Notes: generated from the letters alone by a model not told the origin. A stretch of 64,000 bases of DNA from Hyphomicrobiales bacterium (GCA_900468805.1 UEIF01000040.1:18590-82589), one strand, 5' to 3'. Shown: positions 44,354-53,787, counted from the first letter of the stretch. Translations and numbers: made by a program.

Positions 44354-45715
44354 ATGCGCAGATCAGCGGTAACGACTTCGAAGAAACTTCTGGCACGGCA
44401 TGTCTCGGTCCGTCGCCTGGCGGCATCGTGCGCGACCGTCGCACTCGTGGCTTCGGCGGGCAGCGCGCTCGCGGAAACCATCACTGTGGCAACGGTGAAC
44501 AACGAAGACATGGTGGTGATGCAGCGGCACTCTCCGGCGTGGGAAAAGGAAACAGGGAATACCATCAACTGGGTGGTACTTGAGGAGAACGTGCTGCGCC
44601 AAAGGGTCACGACGGATATCGCGACCCAAGGCGGACAGTTCGACATCATTACCATCGGATCGTACGAGACGCCAATTTGGGGTAAGAACGGTTGGCTCGT
44701 TCCCGTCGACGACCTCGGCGACGATTACGACTACAATGACATCTTCGAGACGGTGCGAAAGGGTCTTTCCGCCGACGGCAAGCTCTTTGCATTGCCGTTC
44801 TATGCCGAGAGCTCGATCACTTTCTATCGCAAGGACCTGTTCGATAAGGCGGGCATCAAAATGCCGGAACAGCCAACGTTCCAGCAGATGGCGGAGTTCG
44901 CCGAAAAGACGAACGACCCCGCCAACCAAGTCTATGGAATTTGCCTTCGCGGCAAGCCGGGCTCCGGCGAAAACATGGTTCCAATCATGACGTCGGTGAA
45001 TACCCATGGCGGTAAGTGGTTCGACATGGACTGGAAGCCGCAGATCGACACGGTTCCCTGGAAGGAAGCCGTCACGCTCTACGTCGACCTTCTCACTAAA
45101 TACGGCCCTCCTGGTGTCACTTCCAACGGTTACAACGAGACGCGCGCTCTCTTCGCGTCCGGCCATTGCGCCATGTGGGTAGATGCAACAGTTGCAGCTG
45201 GCTACCTCTATAATCCCAAGGAAAGCACCGTCGCCTCGACGGTCGGTTTCAGCAAAGCCCCGGTCGACAAGGTATCGAACGGAGCGGCACTGCAGTGGGC
45301 CTGGGCGCTGGCGATCCCCGAGTCCTCGGAAAAGGTTGAAACAGCAAAGAGCTTCATCAAATGGGCGACGTCGAAGGACTACATCAAGACGGTCGGCAAG
45401 ACAGAGGGCTGGGTCGTGGCTCCTCCCGGCACACGGCAGTCGACCTATGATCTCAAGGAATATCAGGACGCAGCTCCGTTCGCCAATTTCATCAAAGAGG
45501 CGATTCTCTCGGCCGATCCGACCAAGCCAAGCGTCGATCCCGTTCCCTACACCGGGATCACCTATGCCTCGATCCCGGAATATCAGAGTATCGGAACCGA
45601 GGTTGGGCAGCAGATCGCCGGCGCGCTCACCAAACAGCAGAGCGTCGACGAAGCACTGAAAGCAGCGCAGGAATTCACTGTGCGGACAATGCAGCAGTCC
45701 GGTTACATCAAGTAA
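44354..45715 (+). CDS. Extracellular solute-binding protein, sorbitol/mannitol-type ABC
   Basis: 453 aa with a long signal peptide (ASCATVALVASAGSALAET). Family-1 solute-binding protein: GQFDIITIGSYETPIWGKNG, LPFYAESSITFYRKDLFDKA, FASGHCAMWVDATVAAGYLY, NGAALQWAWALAIPESSEK. The whole pattern is close to SmoE-like polyol-binding proteins. It delivers substrate to the two permeases that follow; the true ligand may be a sugar-like part of the island substrate. A GC hairpin separates it from the permease. Confidence 0.9.
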   Translation: MRRSAVTTSKKLLARHVSVRRLAASCATVALVASAGSALAETITVATVNNEDMVVMQRHSPAWEKETGNTINWVVLEENVLRQRVTTDIATQGGQFDIITIGSYETPIWGKNGWLVPVDDLGDDYDYNDIFETVRKGLSADGKLFALPFYAESSITFYRKDLFDKAGIKMPEQPTFQQMAEFAEKTNDPANQVYGICLRGKPGSGENMVPIMTSVNTHGGKWFDMDWKPQIDTVPWKEAVTLYVDLLTKYGPPGVTSNGYNETRALFASGHCAMWVDATVAAGYLYNPKESTVASTVGFSKAPVDKVSNGAALQWAWALAIPESSEKVETAKSFIKWATSKDYIKTVGKTEGWVVAPPGTRQSTYDLKEYQDAAPFANFIKEAILSADPTKPSVDPVPYTGITYASIPEYQSIGTEVGQQIAGALTKQQSVDEALKAAQEFTVRTMQQSGYIK

Positions 45716-45731
45716 TCTCCTCCCGAGAAAA

Positions 45732-45753
45732 GGGCCCGGCGAACGCCGGGTCC
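45732..45753 (+). other. mRNA hairpin between binding protein and permease
   Basis: Ten-pair stem (one G-U) built on CCCGGCG-AA-CGCCGGG with no T-run. Hairpins here usually stabilise the binding-protein message and lower permease expression. Confidence 0.55.
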
Positions 45754-45771
45754 TGCCCATAGAGGTGAGCA

Positions 45772-46692
45772 ATGACAGTCACTCTGGAAATATCCTCGGA
45801 AACGGCTCTTCAACAGGTGAAGAAGCCTTCGTTTAAAACCGGATCCAAACCGTCACTCGTGGTACCGGCAATTCTGTTCCTGGTTATAACGACGACCGTG
45901 CCGACCCTGATGACTCTGTGGTTTTCACTGCAGCGTTACAATCTGATCAACGTTGCCAACAAGGGCTTCGTGGGGCTCGAGAACTACACTTACTTCCTGT
46001 CGAGCGCGGCTCTCGCGACATCGATCCTACATTCAGTTCTCATTGTTCTCGGTGTTCTCATCATAACCGTTTCTCTCGGGATCGCATTCGCACTCATCCT
46101 GAATATGGACTTTTTCGGACGACAGGCCGCCCGTGTCATCGCGATCTCGCCATTCTTCATCATGCCCACGGTTGCCGCCCTTATCTGGAAGAATCTGTTG
46201 ATGCATCCGGTCAACGGGCTGTTCGCTTATTTCAGCCGCTCTGTCGGAATTGCGCCCATAGACTGGTTCGGAAATTACCCTCTTTTTTCGATCATCGTCA
46301 TCATAGCCTGGCAGTGGTTCGGCTTTTCGCTTTTGATCCTTCTGACCGCGCTTCAATCCCTCGACGAGGAGATCAAGGATGCCGCGATGATGGACGGCGC
46401 AGGCCCGATTGCGCGCTTCATCTACATCCTGATTCCGCACCTTCGGCGACCGATCGCAATCATCGTCATGATCGAAACCATCTTCTTGCTGTCCGTATTC
46501 GCGGAGATTTTCGTAACCACCTCTGGAGGCCCGGGTCTTGCTTCAACAAACCTTGCCTTCTTGATCTACGTCCAGGCACTTCTTCGCTTCGACGTCGGGC
46601 TTGCTTCGGCAGGTGGCGTCATCTCGATCGTGCTGGCGAACATCGTGGCGTTTTTCCTGGCGCGCACGGTCGCCAAGACTCTTGCATCGTGA
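45772..46692 (+). CDS. ABC sugar permease 1 (SmoF/UgpA type)
   Basis: 306 aa with six membrane segments. The EAA loop reads DAAMMDGAGPIARFIYILIP HL and contacts the ATPase. N-terminal hydrophobic start VVPAILFLVITTTVPTLMTL. It pairs with the next gene to form the membrane channel of the polyol-type importer. The next gene starts 7 bp after its stop. Confidence 0.92.
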   Translation: MTVTLEISSETALQQVKKPSFKTGSKPSLVVPAILFLVITTTVPTLMTLWFSLQRYNLINVANKGFVGLENYTYFLSSAALATSILHSVLIVLGVLIITVSLGIAFALILNMDFFGRQAARVIAISPFFIMPTVAALIWKNLLMHPVNGLFAYFSRSVGIAPIDWFGNYPLFSIIVIIAWQWFGFSLLILLTALQSLDEEIKDAAMMDGAGPIARFIYILIPHLRRPIAIIVMIETIFLLSVFAEIFVTTSGGPGLASTNLAFLIYVQALLRFDVGLASAGGVISIVLANIVAFFLARTVAKTLAS

Positions 46693-46699
46693 GGTTGGC

Positions 46700-47521
46700 A
46701 TGCCCCGCACTCTTCGAAAAAAGCTGCTCGTTACCGTCCTGGCCTGGGCCGCTGTCCTGGTTGTGGCGTTCCCCATTCTTTGGATGGTCCTGACCAGCCT
46801 CAAAACAGAAGTCGAGGCTGTTTCGGCCACGCCAACCTTGTTTTTCATCCCGACCTTTGAAAACTACACTGCGATTTTCAGGCGCTCCAACTACGGCGCG
46901 TTTGCACTGAACAGCGTCATCACTTCGTTCGGCGCGACACTGCTTTCGCTGATGTTGGCAATCCCGGCTGCCTATGCGCTGGCCTTCTACCCGACGGAAC
47001 GCGCGAAAGGCATCCTGATGTGGGTTTTGTCGACGAAGATGATGCCTGCGGTCGGCGTGCTGGTCCCGATCTACCTGATCTTTCGCGACCTTCACCTCAT
47101 CGACAGTTACACGGGACTGATTGTGCTCTTCACGATCGCAAATCTGCCCGTCGTCATGTGGATGATGTATTCGTTCTTCCGCGACGTCCCGGGTGAGATA
47201 CTGGAAGCAGCGCGCCTCGACGGCGCGGGTCTCTTCCAAGAATTTTTCCACGTCCTGCTGCCGATCAGCATGCCGGCCATCGCGTCTACTGCTCTGCTTT
47301 CAGTGATCTTTTGCTGGAACGAGGCCTTCTGGAGCTTAAATCTTTCGACGACGCATGCGGCCCCGTTGACTGCATTCATCGCGTCCTATTCCGCCCCGCA
47401 GGGCCTCTTTTGGGCAAAACTCTCGGCGGCCGCCGTCCTGGCTGTCGCGCCCATTCTCCTGCTCAGCTGGCTTGGACAGCGCCATCTCGTGCGTGGCCTG
47501 ACATTCGGAGCAGTCAAATGA
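46700..47521 (+). CDS. ABC sugar permease 2 (SmoG/UgpE type)
   Basis: 273 aa from the ATG at 46700. Six membrane segments; EAA loop LEAARLDGAGLFQEFFHVLL PI. The loop YSFFRDVPGEI is typical of the second permease of this family. The stop overlaps the epimerase ATG (ATGA). The ATPase partner lies downstream at 49394, so the operon holds unrelated enzymes between transporter parts. Confidence 0.92.
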   Translation: MPRTLRKKLLVTVLAWAAVLVVAFPILWMVLTSLKTEVEAVSATPTLFFIPTFENYTAIFRRSNYGAFALNSVITSFGATLLSLMLAIPAAYALAFYPTERAKGILMWVLSTKMMPAVGVLVPIYLIFRDLHLIDSYTGLIVLFTIANLPVVMWMMYSFFRDVPGEILEAARLDGAGLFQEFFHVLLPISMPAIASTALLSVIFCWNEAFWSLNLSTTHAAPLTAFIASYSAPQGLFWAKLSAAAVLAVAPILLLSWLGQRHLVRGLTFGAVK

Positions 47522-48456
47522 GTGGCGGACTTTGGGGTAAGAATGAAAAGGCCGGTCGACGAATACTCGTCACGGGCGCGGCCGGGTTGGTCGGTGGGCG
47601 GCTCGTCGAGGTCTTGCAGGCCAAAGGTTTCGACGTTGTCGCCACGGACCTGGTCGCCAACGCGGCGACGCCGATCATCGCTTGCAACCTCGCGGACAAG
47701 TCCAACGTCGCCCGCCTGACGGAGGTGGGTCAAATCCACACGATCGTTCATTGCGGAGCTATCTCCAGCCCAATGGCTGCACGAGATAACCCAAACCTTA
47801 TCGTCGATGTGAACATCAACGGTACGGCTAACCTTCTTGAGTTTGCTCGCCGCGCTCGAATTGGTTCATTTGTCTATTGTTCTTCGACGAGTGTCTACGG
47901 TGATGCGGTGGGGTTACCCATCATTGCAGAGGACTACCCGCTAAAGCCAAAGACCGTCTACGGCGCCAGCAAGGTTGCCGGCGAGTTTCTATTCGAGGGT
48001 TACGCTCGGCAGTTTGGCCTCCGCGGCCATATTCTTCGCATCGGCACGGTCTATGGGCCGCAGAGAAAGAATTTCTGCGCAATTCGAGCGATGGTCGAAG
48101 CTGCGGTGCAGGGAACAACGGCCCAACTCAGGTACGGTCGCAAATACTATCGGCAATACGTCCATGTGGACGATGTCGCTCACGCGCTGTCACTGGCCCT
48201 CCAGACTTCCGGACCCGGAGTGGAAACCGTTAACATAACGAGCGGTTCTTATCTCACCCTCGAGGAGATTGCCCACCTTGTCCGCGCCAGGTGCCCCTCG
48301 TTTTCGTTCGCGATCGGCAGCGACCCGGATCCTTCGGAAGACACCCATCATCGTCTCTCGATCGAGCGTGCGCGCAAGGCCTTGAAATTTGAACCTACGG
48401 TGAGCCTGGAAGCGGGCATCGACCAACTTGCTTCGCATTTACGCGCAGGAGCGTGA
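47518..48456 (+). CDS. NAD-dependent epimerase/dehydratase
   Basis: 312 aa extended SDR. Cofactor loop ILVTGAAGLVGGRLVEVL, DVNINGTANLLEFA, Ser/Thr in YCSSTSVYG, catalytic YGASK and the substrate-side RIGTVYGPQRKNF. Its nucleotide-sugar-epimerase look suggests it acts on a sugar or sugar acid in this pathway; the substrate is unknown. It is coupled to the permease upstream, and the carbamoylase follows after 9 bp. Confidence 0.87.
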   Translation: MSGGLWGKNEKAGRRILVTGAAGLVGGRLVEVLQAKGFDVVATDLVANAATPIIACNLADKSNVARLTEVGQIHTIVHCGAISSPMAARDNPNLIVDVNINGTANLLEFARRARIGSFVYCSSTSVYGDAVGLPIIAEDYPLKPKTVYGASKVAGEFLFEGYARQFGLRGHILRIGTVYGPQRKNFCAIRAMVEAAVQGTTAQLRYGRKYYRQYVHVDDVAHALSLALQTSGPGVETVNITSGSYLTLEEIAHLVRARCPSFSFAIGSDPDPSEDTHHRLSIERARKALKFEPTVSLEAGIDQLASHLRAGA

Positions 48457-48465
48457 GAGGATTCC

Positions 48466-49383
48466 ATGACAAGAATATTGCGCATAGCCGCAGCCCAGCT
48501 CGGGCCGATCAACCGCGCAGACAGTCGCGAAGACGTATTACCCAGGCTTGTCCGGCTGCTTAGCGATGCCGCCGACTGCGGATGCGATCTTGCCGTTTTT
48601 CCCGAACTTGCCCTAACTCCGTTTTTTCCACGTTGGCACATGCCCTCCCTGTCCGACGCGGACGACTTCTACGACCGGGAGATGCCGTCGCCGAAGGTGG
48701 AAGCATTATTCGAGACGGCTCGAAACCGGAAAATCGGTTTCAGCCTTGGTTATGCGGAAATCGCTGACGCGCAGGGCAAGCTCAGGCGCTACAACACGCA
48801 AATCCTGGTGAGTAAAGAGGGTGAGATCCTCAGCAAATATCGCAAAGTGCATCTTCCAGGCCATTCCGATTTCAAACCGGGTGATCCGTTCCAAAATCTG
48901 GAGAAATACTATTTCGAGGTCGGTGATCTCGGATTTCCTGTCGTCGACGCTTTCGGCGGCCGGGTTGGAATGTGCATCTGCAACGATCGGCGCTGGCCCG
49001 AGACCTATCGCATGCTTGGTCTACAAGGTGTGGAGTTGGTGACGCTCGGTTACAACACCCCGTACCTCAACCCCCGCGCCGATCAGACGCCCGAGCAGCG
49101 AATGTTCCACAATCATCTCTGCATGCAAGCCGGGGCTTATCAGAACAGCACTTGGGTTGTCGGCGTGGCAAAGGCGGGGATGGAAGACGGCGTCGAATTG
49201 ATGTCGGGAACATCCATCATCGGTCCCTCCGGTGAGATAAAAGCGCAGGCAAGCACCTGCGGCGACGAACTGGTCGTCTTCGATTGCGATCTCGATCAAT
49301 GCACCAACGGCAAGACCGAAGAATTCAATTTCGAAAAAAATCGCCGGCCCGAACTTTACGGTGCCCTAGCGCAAACGGTGTGA
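48466..49383 (+). CDS. N-carbamoyl-D-amino-acid amidohydrolase (D-carbamoylase)
   Basis: 305 aa nitrilase-superfamily enzyme. The triad Glu47 (VFPELALTPFFPRW), Lys127 (KYRKVHLPGH) and Cys172 (MCICNDRRWPETYR) sits at exactly the positions known for Agrobacterium D-carbamoylase. YRKVHLPGHSDF, NLEKYYFEVGDLGFPV and the 305-aa length also fit. It converts N-carbamoyl-D-amino acids to D-amino acid, CO2 and ammonia, completing the hydantoinase route encoded at 41818. Confidence 0.93.
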   Translation: MTRILRIAAAQLGPINRADSREDVLPRLVRLLSDAADCGCDLAVFPELALTPFFPRWHMPSLSDADDFYDREMPSPKVEALFETARNRKIGFSLGYAEIADAQGKLRRYNTQILVSKEGEILSKYRKVHLPGHSDFKPGDPFQNLEKYYFEVGDLGFPVVDAFGGRVGMCICNDRRWPETYRMLGLQGVELVTLGYNTPYLNPRADQTPEQRMFHNHLCMQAGAYQNSTWVVGVAKAGMEDGVELMSGTSIIGPSGEIKAQASTCGDELVVFDCDLDQCTNGKTEEFNFEKNRRPELYGALAQTV

Positions 49384-49393
49384 GGATTTGGAC

Positions 49394-50467
49394 ATGGCAT
49401 CTGTCACGGTAAACGGCCTCGTCAAAAGATACGGTCATCTGGAGGTGTTAAAGGATATAACTCTCGACGTGCGCGATGGGGAATTCGTCGCGCTTGTGGG
49501 CCCGTCCGGATGCGGAAAATCGACGCTGCTTCGCATTCTTGCGGGTTTGGATGCATCAAGCGAAGGCCGCATTGCCATCGGTGGGCGCGACGTTGGCCAT
49601 GTGCACCCGAAGGATCGGGATATTGCCATGGTCTTTCAGAGTTATGCGCTTTATCCGCATATGACCGTCGCCGAAAATCTTGGTTTCGCCTTGAAGCTGG
49701 CAGGTGTTTCCAAGGAAGTGATTTCACAGAAAGTAAGCCGGGCAGCGGAAATCCTTCATCTCGAGACCCTGCTTGCCCGCTATCCACGCGAGCTTTCGGG
49801 TGGGCAACGTCAGCGCGTCGCCATGGGTCGGGCGATTGTTCGCGACCCAAAGGTCTTTCTCTTCGACGAACCTCTATCCAACCTTGATGCCAAGCTTCGC
49901 GTCGTCATGCGCGCCGAGATCAAGGAACTGCAGCAACGGCTGAAGGCGACCGCGGTCTACGTGACGCATGACCAGATCGAGGCGATGACCATGGCAGACA
50001 GGATCGTCGTCATGAACGGCGGCAAGATCGAGCAATTCGCCACCCCTCTGGAACTTTATGACCGGCCCGCAAACATCTTTGTGGCGAGCTTCATCGGCTC
50101 CCCGCAAATGAATCTCGTCGCGGCGTCGATCTCGTCCGACGGCCTGAAAATCTCGACAACACACATGCTTCCTCCGAACAAACATGCGCATCAGGTGTCG
50201 GAAGGAGACTATGTCGTTGGCATCCGCCCCGAAGACATCACCCTCAGCGACACCCAAGGTATCCCGGTCCGCGTCACCGTAGTCGAACCCACAGGTTCGC
50301 ACACGATGGTTCATGGGAGAACCGAGACTGGCGACTTGATGCTCGCCTCATTGCCGGGCAGGGTAGACGTGAGGCCCGGCGAGCAGCGTTGCTTCGCAAT
50401 CGATTTTGCCAAGGTTCACCTGTTTCACGCAGATTCCGGGTCAGCTGTCAGTCCACTTGCAGCCTGA
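49394..50467 (+). CDS. ABC transporter ATPase, MalK/UgpC type
   Basis: 357 aa from the ATG at 49394. Walker A GPSGCGKSTLLRILAG, signature LSGGQRQRVAMGRAIV, Walker B VFLFDEPLSNLDAKLR, H-loop YVTHDQIEAMTMADRIVV. A C-terminal OB/TOBE part follows (VVGIRPEDITL, GEQRCFAIDFAKVHLFH). It energises the permeases at 45772 and 46700. The start is 10 bp after the carbamoylase stop. Confidence 0.93.
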   Translation: MASVTVNGLVKRYGHLEVLKDITLDVRDGEFVALVGPSGCGKSTLLRILAGLDASSEGRIAIGGRDVGHVHPKDRDIAMVFQSYALYPHMTVAENLGFALKLAGVSKEVISQKVSRAAEILHLETLLARYPRELSGGQRQRVAMGRAIVRDPKVFLFDEPLSNLDAKLRVVMRAEIKELQQRLKATAVYVTHDQIEAMTMADRIVVMNGGKIEQFATPLELYDRPANIFVASFIGSPQMNLVAASISSDGLKISTTHMLPPNKHAHQVSEGDYVVGIRPEDITLSDTQGIPVRVTVVEPTGSHTMVHGRTETGDLMLASLPGRVDVRPGEQRCFAIDFAKVHLFHADSGSAVSPLAA

Positions 50468-50612
50468 GTTGGAACTCGCCTGCAACCGAATATGCGGCTC
50501 TCGACAGGCAGCGGCGGAAGCCGAACGCTTCACCACAGTAGGTCACAGACAGGCCGAGGGCCGGTTCGACAGGCGCAAACATTTCGTATTGTAGCAAGGA
50601 AGGGATCGTTCA

Positions 50613-51794
50613 TTGAGTGATTTATTGATCAAAGGCAACGCGATCCTAGACGAGCGGATCATCGAAAACGCCCTTATACGATGTGAGGACGGGCGGATTT
50701 CAAGTGTGGAGGAATTCAGCCCGAAACATTTGCACGAGAAAATACTCGATTACACCGGGCGGTTTGTCTCGCCGGGGTTTGTCGATATCCACGTCCATGG
50801 GGCAGCCGGCGCCGACTACATGGATGGAACGGAAGAGGCCGTGCGGACATCGAACATCGCACATGCGAAACGTGGAACCACGTCCATATTTCCGACCACG
50901 ACGACCGGATCGTTCAAGCAACTCGACGACATGGTAAGAGCGTGTGAAAGCGTGCAGTCCGCGTGGACCCCCTCGGACGGGGCGCGGGTCGCGGGGATCC
51001 ACTTTTATGGCCCATATTTCGCCAAGGACAAGGTGGGCGTGCACTCTCGCGAGGGTCGGCGAGATCCGGTGCGCGAAGAGTACGAATATTTTCTCTCGAA
51101 ACCGATCATCAAGATCGCGACTTGTGCTTCGGAACTTCCGGGCGCTCTGGAGTTTTTTGACTTCGCCAAGGCGAACGGCTGTTTCATCACATGCGGTCAT
51201 TCCAATGCCTGTTGGAGCGAACTGGAGGCTGCGCACGATCATGGTATGCGACACGTCGACCACTTTTGGTGCGCGATGAGTTCGGTCTCGTCTCTTCGGG
51301 CGCGTTTTGGGACGCCGATGGAAGCGGGGATGGAGCAGTTCGTTCTCTATAACGAAACGATGAGCACTGAAGTGATCGCCGATGGCATCCATCTTTCCGA
51401 CGATCTGTTGCGGTTTGCCTACAAGATGATCGGTCCGCGCCGCTTGGGTCTGGTGACGGATGCCAATCGCGCCATGGACGCACCACCTGGCAAGTATCGC
51501 TTCGGATCCAAAGACGACGGGACGTGGGTGTTCAGCGACGGGAAGTCTGTCAAAGGCGGTGACGGCAGCCTGGCGAGCTCCATGCACGGCATGGACAGAA
51601 TGGTGAAAACCATGGCGCGGTCGATCGGGCGCAATCTCCCGGATGTAATCCGCATGGCGAGCCTAACGCCCGCTGAACTGGCGGGGGTGTCTACAGAGGT
51701 TGGAAGTATCGAAGTCGGCAAACAAGCTGATTTGGTGATCTTGAGCCACGACCTCGATGTGGAGCAAGTCATTATCGGTGGTCAGTTGCTTTGA
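50613..51794 (+). CDS. NagA-like amidohydrolase lacking the usual Glu ligand
   Basis: 393 aa with a probable TTG start at 50613 (AAGGAAGGGA upstream). It resembles N-acetylglucosamine-6-phosphate deacetylase: PGFVDIHVHG (H60, H62), GHSNA (H196), H217 in HVDHFW, and D283 in LVTDANRAMDAPPG. In place of the usual GIHLEGPF block it reads GIHFYGPYF: Tyr132 replaces the metal-binding Glu. HLFNAM is also changed to HFWCAM. It is probably a deacylase or amidase for a different substrate. Confidence 0.82.
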   Translation: MSDLLIKGNAILDERIIENALIRCEDGRISSVEEFSPKHLHEKILDYTGRFVSPGFVDIHVHGAAGADYMDGTEEAVRTSNIAHAKRGTTSIFPTTTTGSFKQLDDMVRACESVQSAWTPSDGARVAGIHFYGPYFAKDKVGVHSREGRRDPVREEYEYFLSKPIIKIATCASELPGALEFFDFAKANGCFITCGHSNACWSELEAAHDHGMRHVDHFWCAMSSVSSLRARFGTPMEAGMEQFVLYNETMSTEVIADGIHLSDDLLRFAYKMIGPRRLGLVTDANRAMDAPPGKYRFGSKDDGTWVFSDGKSVKGGDGSLASSMHGMDRMVKTMARSIGRNLPDVIRMASLTPAELAGVSTEVGSIEVGKQADLVILSHDLDVEQVIIGGQLL

Positions 51795-51893
51795 TACGGC
51801 AGAGTGCGCGGGAAAACGGATTTCCATTGCGCGCTCGACGCAGACTCATCAACAAAATCACGAAATTCGGAAATAACGCTTGCCAAAGGTATA

Positions 51894-51905
51894 TTGTTAT
51901 AACAA
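51894..51905. promoter_or_regulatory. Candidate GntR operator
   Basis: Perfect 12-bp palindrome TTGTTATAACAA in an AT-rich gap, 49 bp before the aldose-epimerase ATG. The GntR/UTRA gene is two cistrons downstream, so an autoregulatory operator is likely. Confidence 0.5.
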
Positions 51906-51953
51906 CATAACGATATACAAATTGGCGTCCTTGAAGAGACGCAAGAGGTGAAC

Positions 51954-52964
51954 ATGCTCCATACATTGACGAACGGCCATGGTCTGCGCGTTGAGTTCCT
52001 CGATCTTGGTGGATGCATCAAGTCGATATCGACGCCCGATCGGCAAGGCGAATTTGCAAACGTCGTACTGGGGTTTGCGACCGAGGACGAATATCACCGC
52101 GACCACCCCTATTTTGGCGCGCTTGTGGGACGCTTCAGCGGCCGCGTCGCCAATGCACAGTTCGAGCTCGATGGGCAGCTGTACGAACTTTCCGCCAACA
52201 ACGGGCGGCATCACATCGCAGGCGGAAAACGCGGCTTCGACAAGCAAAGCTGGAACGTGAAAATCCTCTCGGACTCCGCCGCGAGACTGAATTATACTAG
52301 TCCTGACGGCGAGGAGGGTTTCCCGGGTAAGCTGGACGTGCAAGTCACTTACCGCGTAACCGACGATAATGTCTTCCAGCTCGATTACCTCGCGACCACC
52401 GACCGCCCCACAGTTTTGAACCTGACGAACCACTCGTACTTCAACCTGTCCGGAGAGGGCAGCGGCTCCGTCGAAGGACATGTTCTGACTGTGGATTCTG
52501 CAAAGGTTATCGAGGTGGATTCCGAGCTGATCGCCACCGGTCGTTTCCTCGATGTGGCTGGAACTCCCCTCGATTTCCGCACACCGCATAGCATCGGCTC
52601 GCGCATACGCAGTGGCCACCCGCTGACGAAGTTCGCCAAGGGCTATGATTGCAGTTTTGTCTTCGCGGAGGCAAACGGAGTCCGCAAGGTCGCAACGGCC
52701 TACGACCCGGCATCCGGCCGTATCCTCGAGGTCGAGACGACCGAACCCAGCATGGCGTTTTATTCCGGCAATTTCCTCGACGGGAGCTTGATAGGCGCGA
52801 GTGGCAGGCAGTACCGTCAGGGTGACGCGTTTACGCTCGAACCAAGGCATTTGCCGGACTCGCCCAATCAGCCGGCGTTTCCCACGACGGTGCTGAGGCC
52901 GGGCGATCGCTTCGAGGCAACGACAAGATATCGGTTTTCCACCGATAGCGGAAAGGAAAGCTGA
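51954..52964 (+). CDS. Aldose 1-epimerase (mutarotase)
   Basis: 336 aa from the ATG at 51954 (AGAGGTG upstream). GalM-family blocks: ALVGRFSGRVANAQFELDG, NNGRHHIAGGKRGFDKQSW (first His), LNLTNHSYFNLSGEGSG (catalytic His), DCSFVF, and the C-terminal LEPRHLPDSPNQPAFPTTVL with the base Glu. It interconverts sugar anomers, which points to a free aldose or aminosugar released in this pathway. It is first in a long plus-strand operon. Confidence 0.9.
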   Translation: MLHTLTNGHGLRVEFLDLGGCIKSISTPDRQGEFANVVLGFATEDEYHRDHPYFGALVGRFSGRVANAQFELDGQLYELSANNGRHHIAGGKRGFDKQSWNVKILSDSAARLNYTSPDGEEGFPGKLDVQVTYRVTDDNVFQLDYLATTDRPTVLNLTNHSYFNLSGEGSGSVEGHVLTVDSAKVIEVDSELIATGRFLDVAGTPLDFRTPHSIGSRIRSGHPLTKFAKGYDCSFVFAEANGVRKVATAYDPASGRILEVETTEPSMAFYSGNFLDGSLIGASGRQYRQGDAFTLEPRHLPDSPNQPAFPTTVLRPGDRFEATTRYRFSTDSGKES

Positions 52965-52966
52965 TC

Positions 52967-53752
52967 ATGTCAAATCGTCTTGTGAAAAGTGGTGTCCCGC
53001 TCGTTTATCAGCTGAGCGAAATCTTCCGGATGAAGATTGCGACGGACGAGCTGAAGGCCAATGACCCTTTCCCAACCGAAGAGCAGATTTCCAACACCTA
53101 CGGGGTTAGCCGCATGACGGTGCGCCTGGCCCTTGCAAAACTCGTGAACGAGGGTTTCATCCGACGGCAGCAGGGCGTTGGAAGCTTCGTCAACCCGAAG
53201 GGGTTGGTAAAGCCGGACGAGCTACGGCCCGTCACCCGGGACATGTCCGACGTCAAGAGCACGACAAACATCCTCGAAGCGGCCGGAAAGACCGTGGGGA
53301 CAAGGGTCCTCGCCTTTTCCCTCGACAGACCGTCGGCTCGGATTGCCCAACAACTGGATATTGAAGAGACGGATAAGGTTTTCCATTTCGAACGGCTCAG
53401 GCTCGCCGACGGCAAGCCTATTGTCCTGGAAAAAATTTGGGTTCCCCAGAAGATTTGCACGACACTTTCGAAGGCCGATGTCGCAGGGTCTGTCTATCGC
53501 GTTCTGGCGGATCGTTTCGGCCTCAACGTGATGGCGGCGCACCAGGCTCTTAGGGCGGAAATTGCCGACGAGGCGCTGGCATCGACGCTCGACGTGGAGG
53601 TGGGTGCACCGATCATGCGGGTTGCCGGCGTCAGCTACACCGACACTGGAACCCCTGTCGAAGTCGAAGAATCCTGGTTTCGCTCAGACATGATGGAATT
53701 CATCATCGAACTCGGAAGTCTATCGACCTACGCGCGACTGATAAAAGACTAA
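52967..53752 (+). CDS. GntR-family regulator with UTRA domain
   Basis: 261 aa. Winged helix: VYQLSEIFRMKIATDELKAN, PTEEQISNTYGVSRMTVRLA, EGFIRRQQGVGSFV. The UTRA ligand domain (about 100-255) has HFERLRLADGKPIVLEKIW and SYTDTGTPVEVEESWFRSDM. Such regulators often answer a phosphosugar or fructosamine, for example FrlR. It follows the epimerase by 2 bp and precedes hyuA by 35 bp; the palindrome at 51894 is a likely target. Confidence 0.92.
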   Translation: MSNRLVKSGVPLVYQLSEIFRMKIATDELKANDPFPTEEQISNTYGVSRMTVRLALAKLVNEGFIRRQQGVGSFVNPKGLVKPDELRPVTRDMSDVKSTTNILEAAGKTVGTRVLAFSLDRPSARIAQQLDIEETDKVFHFERLRLADGKPIVLEKIWVPQKICTTLSKADVAGSVYRVLADRFGLNVMAAHQALRAEIADEALASTLDVEVGAPIMRVAGVSYTDTGTPVEVEESWFRSDMMEFIIELGSLSTYARLIKD

Positions 53753-53787
53753 CGACCATTTGCCACACAATCTGATGAGGGATTGCG

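Noticed and set aside
52967..53752. Treating the GntR/UTRA, SIS and PfkB genes as a proven fructoselysine operon
   Set aside because: The family set matches frl/fra logic, but no fructoselysine epimerase is present and the substrate cannot be read from sequence; kept only as a hypothesis.
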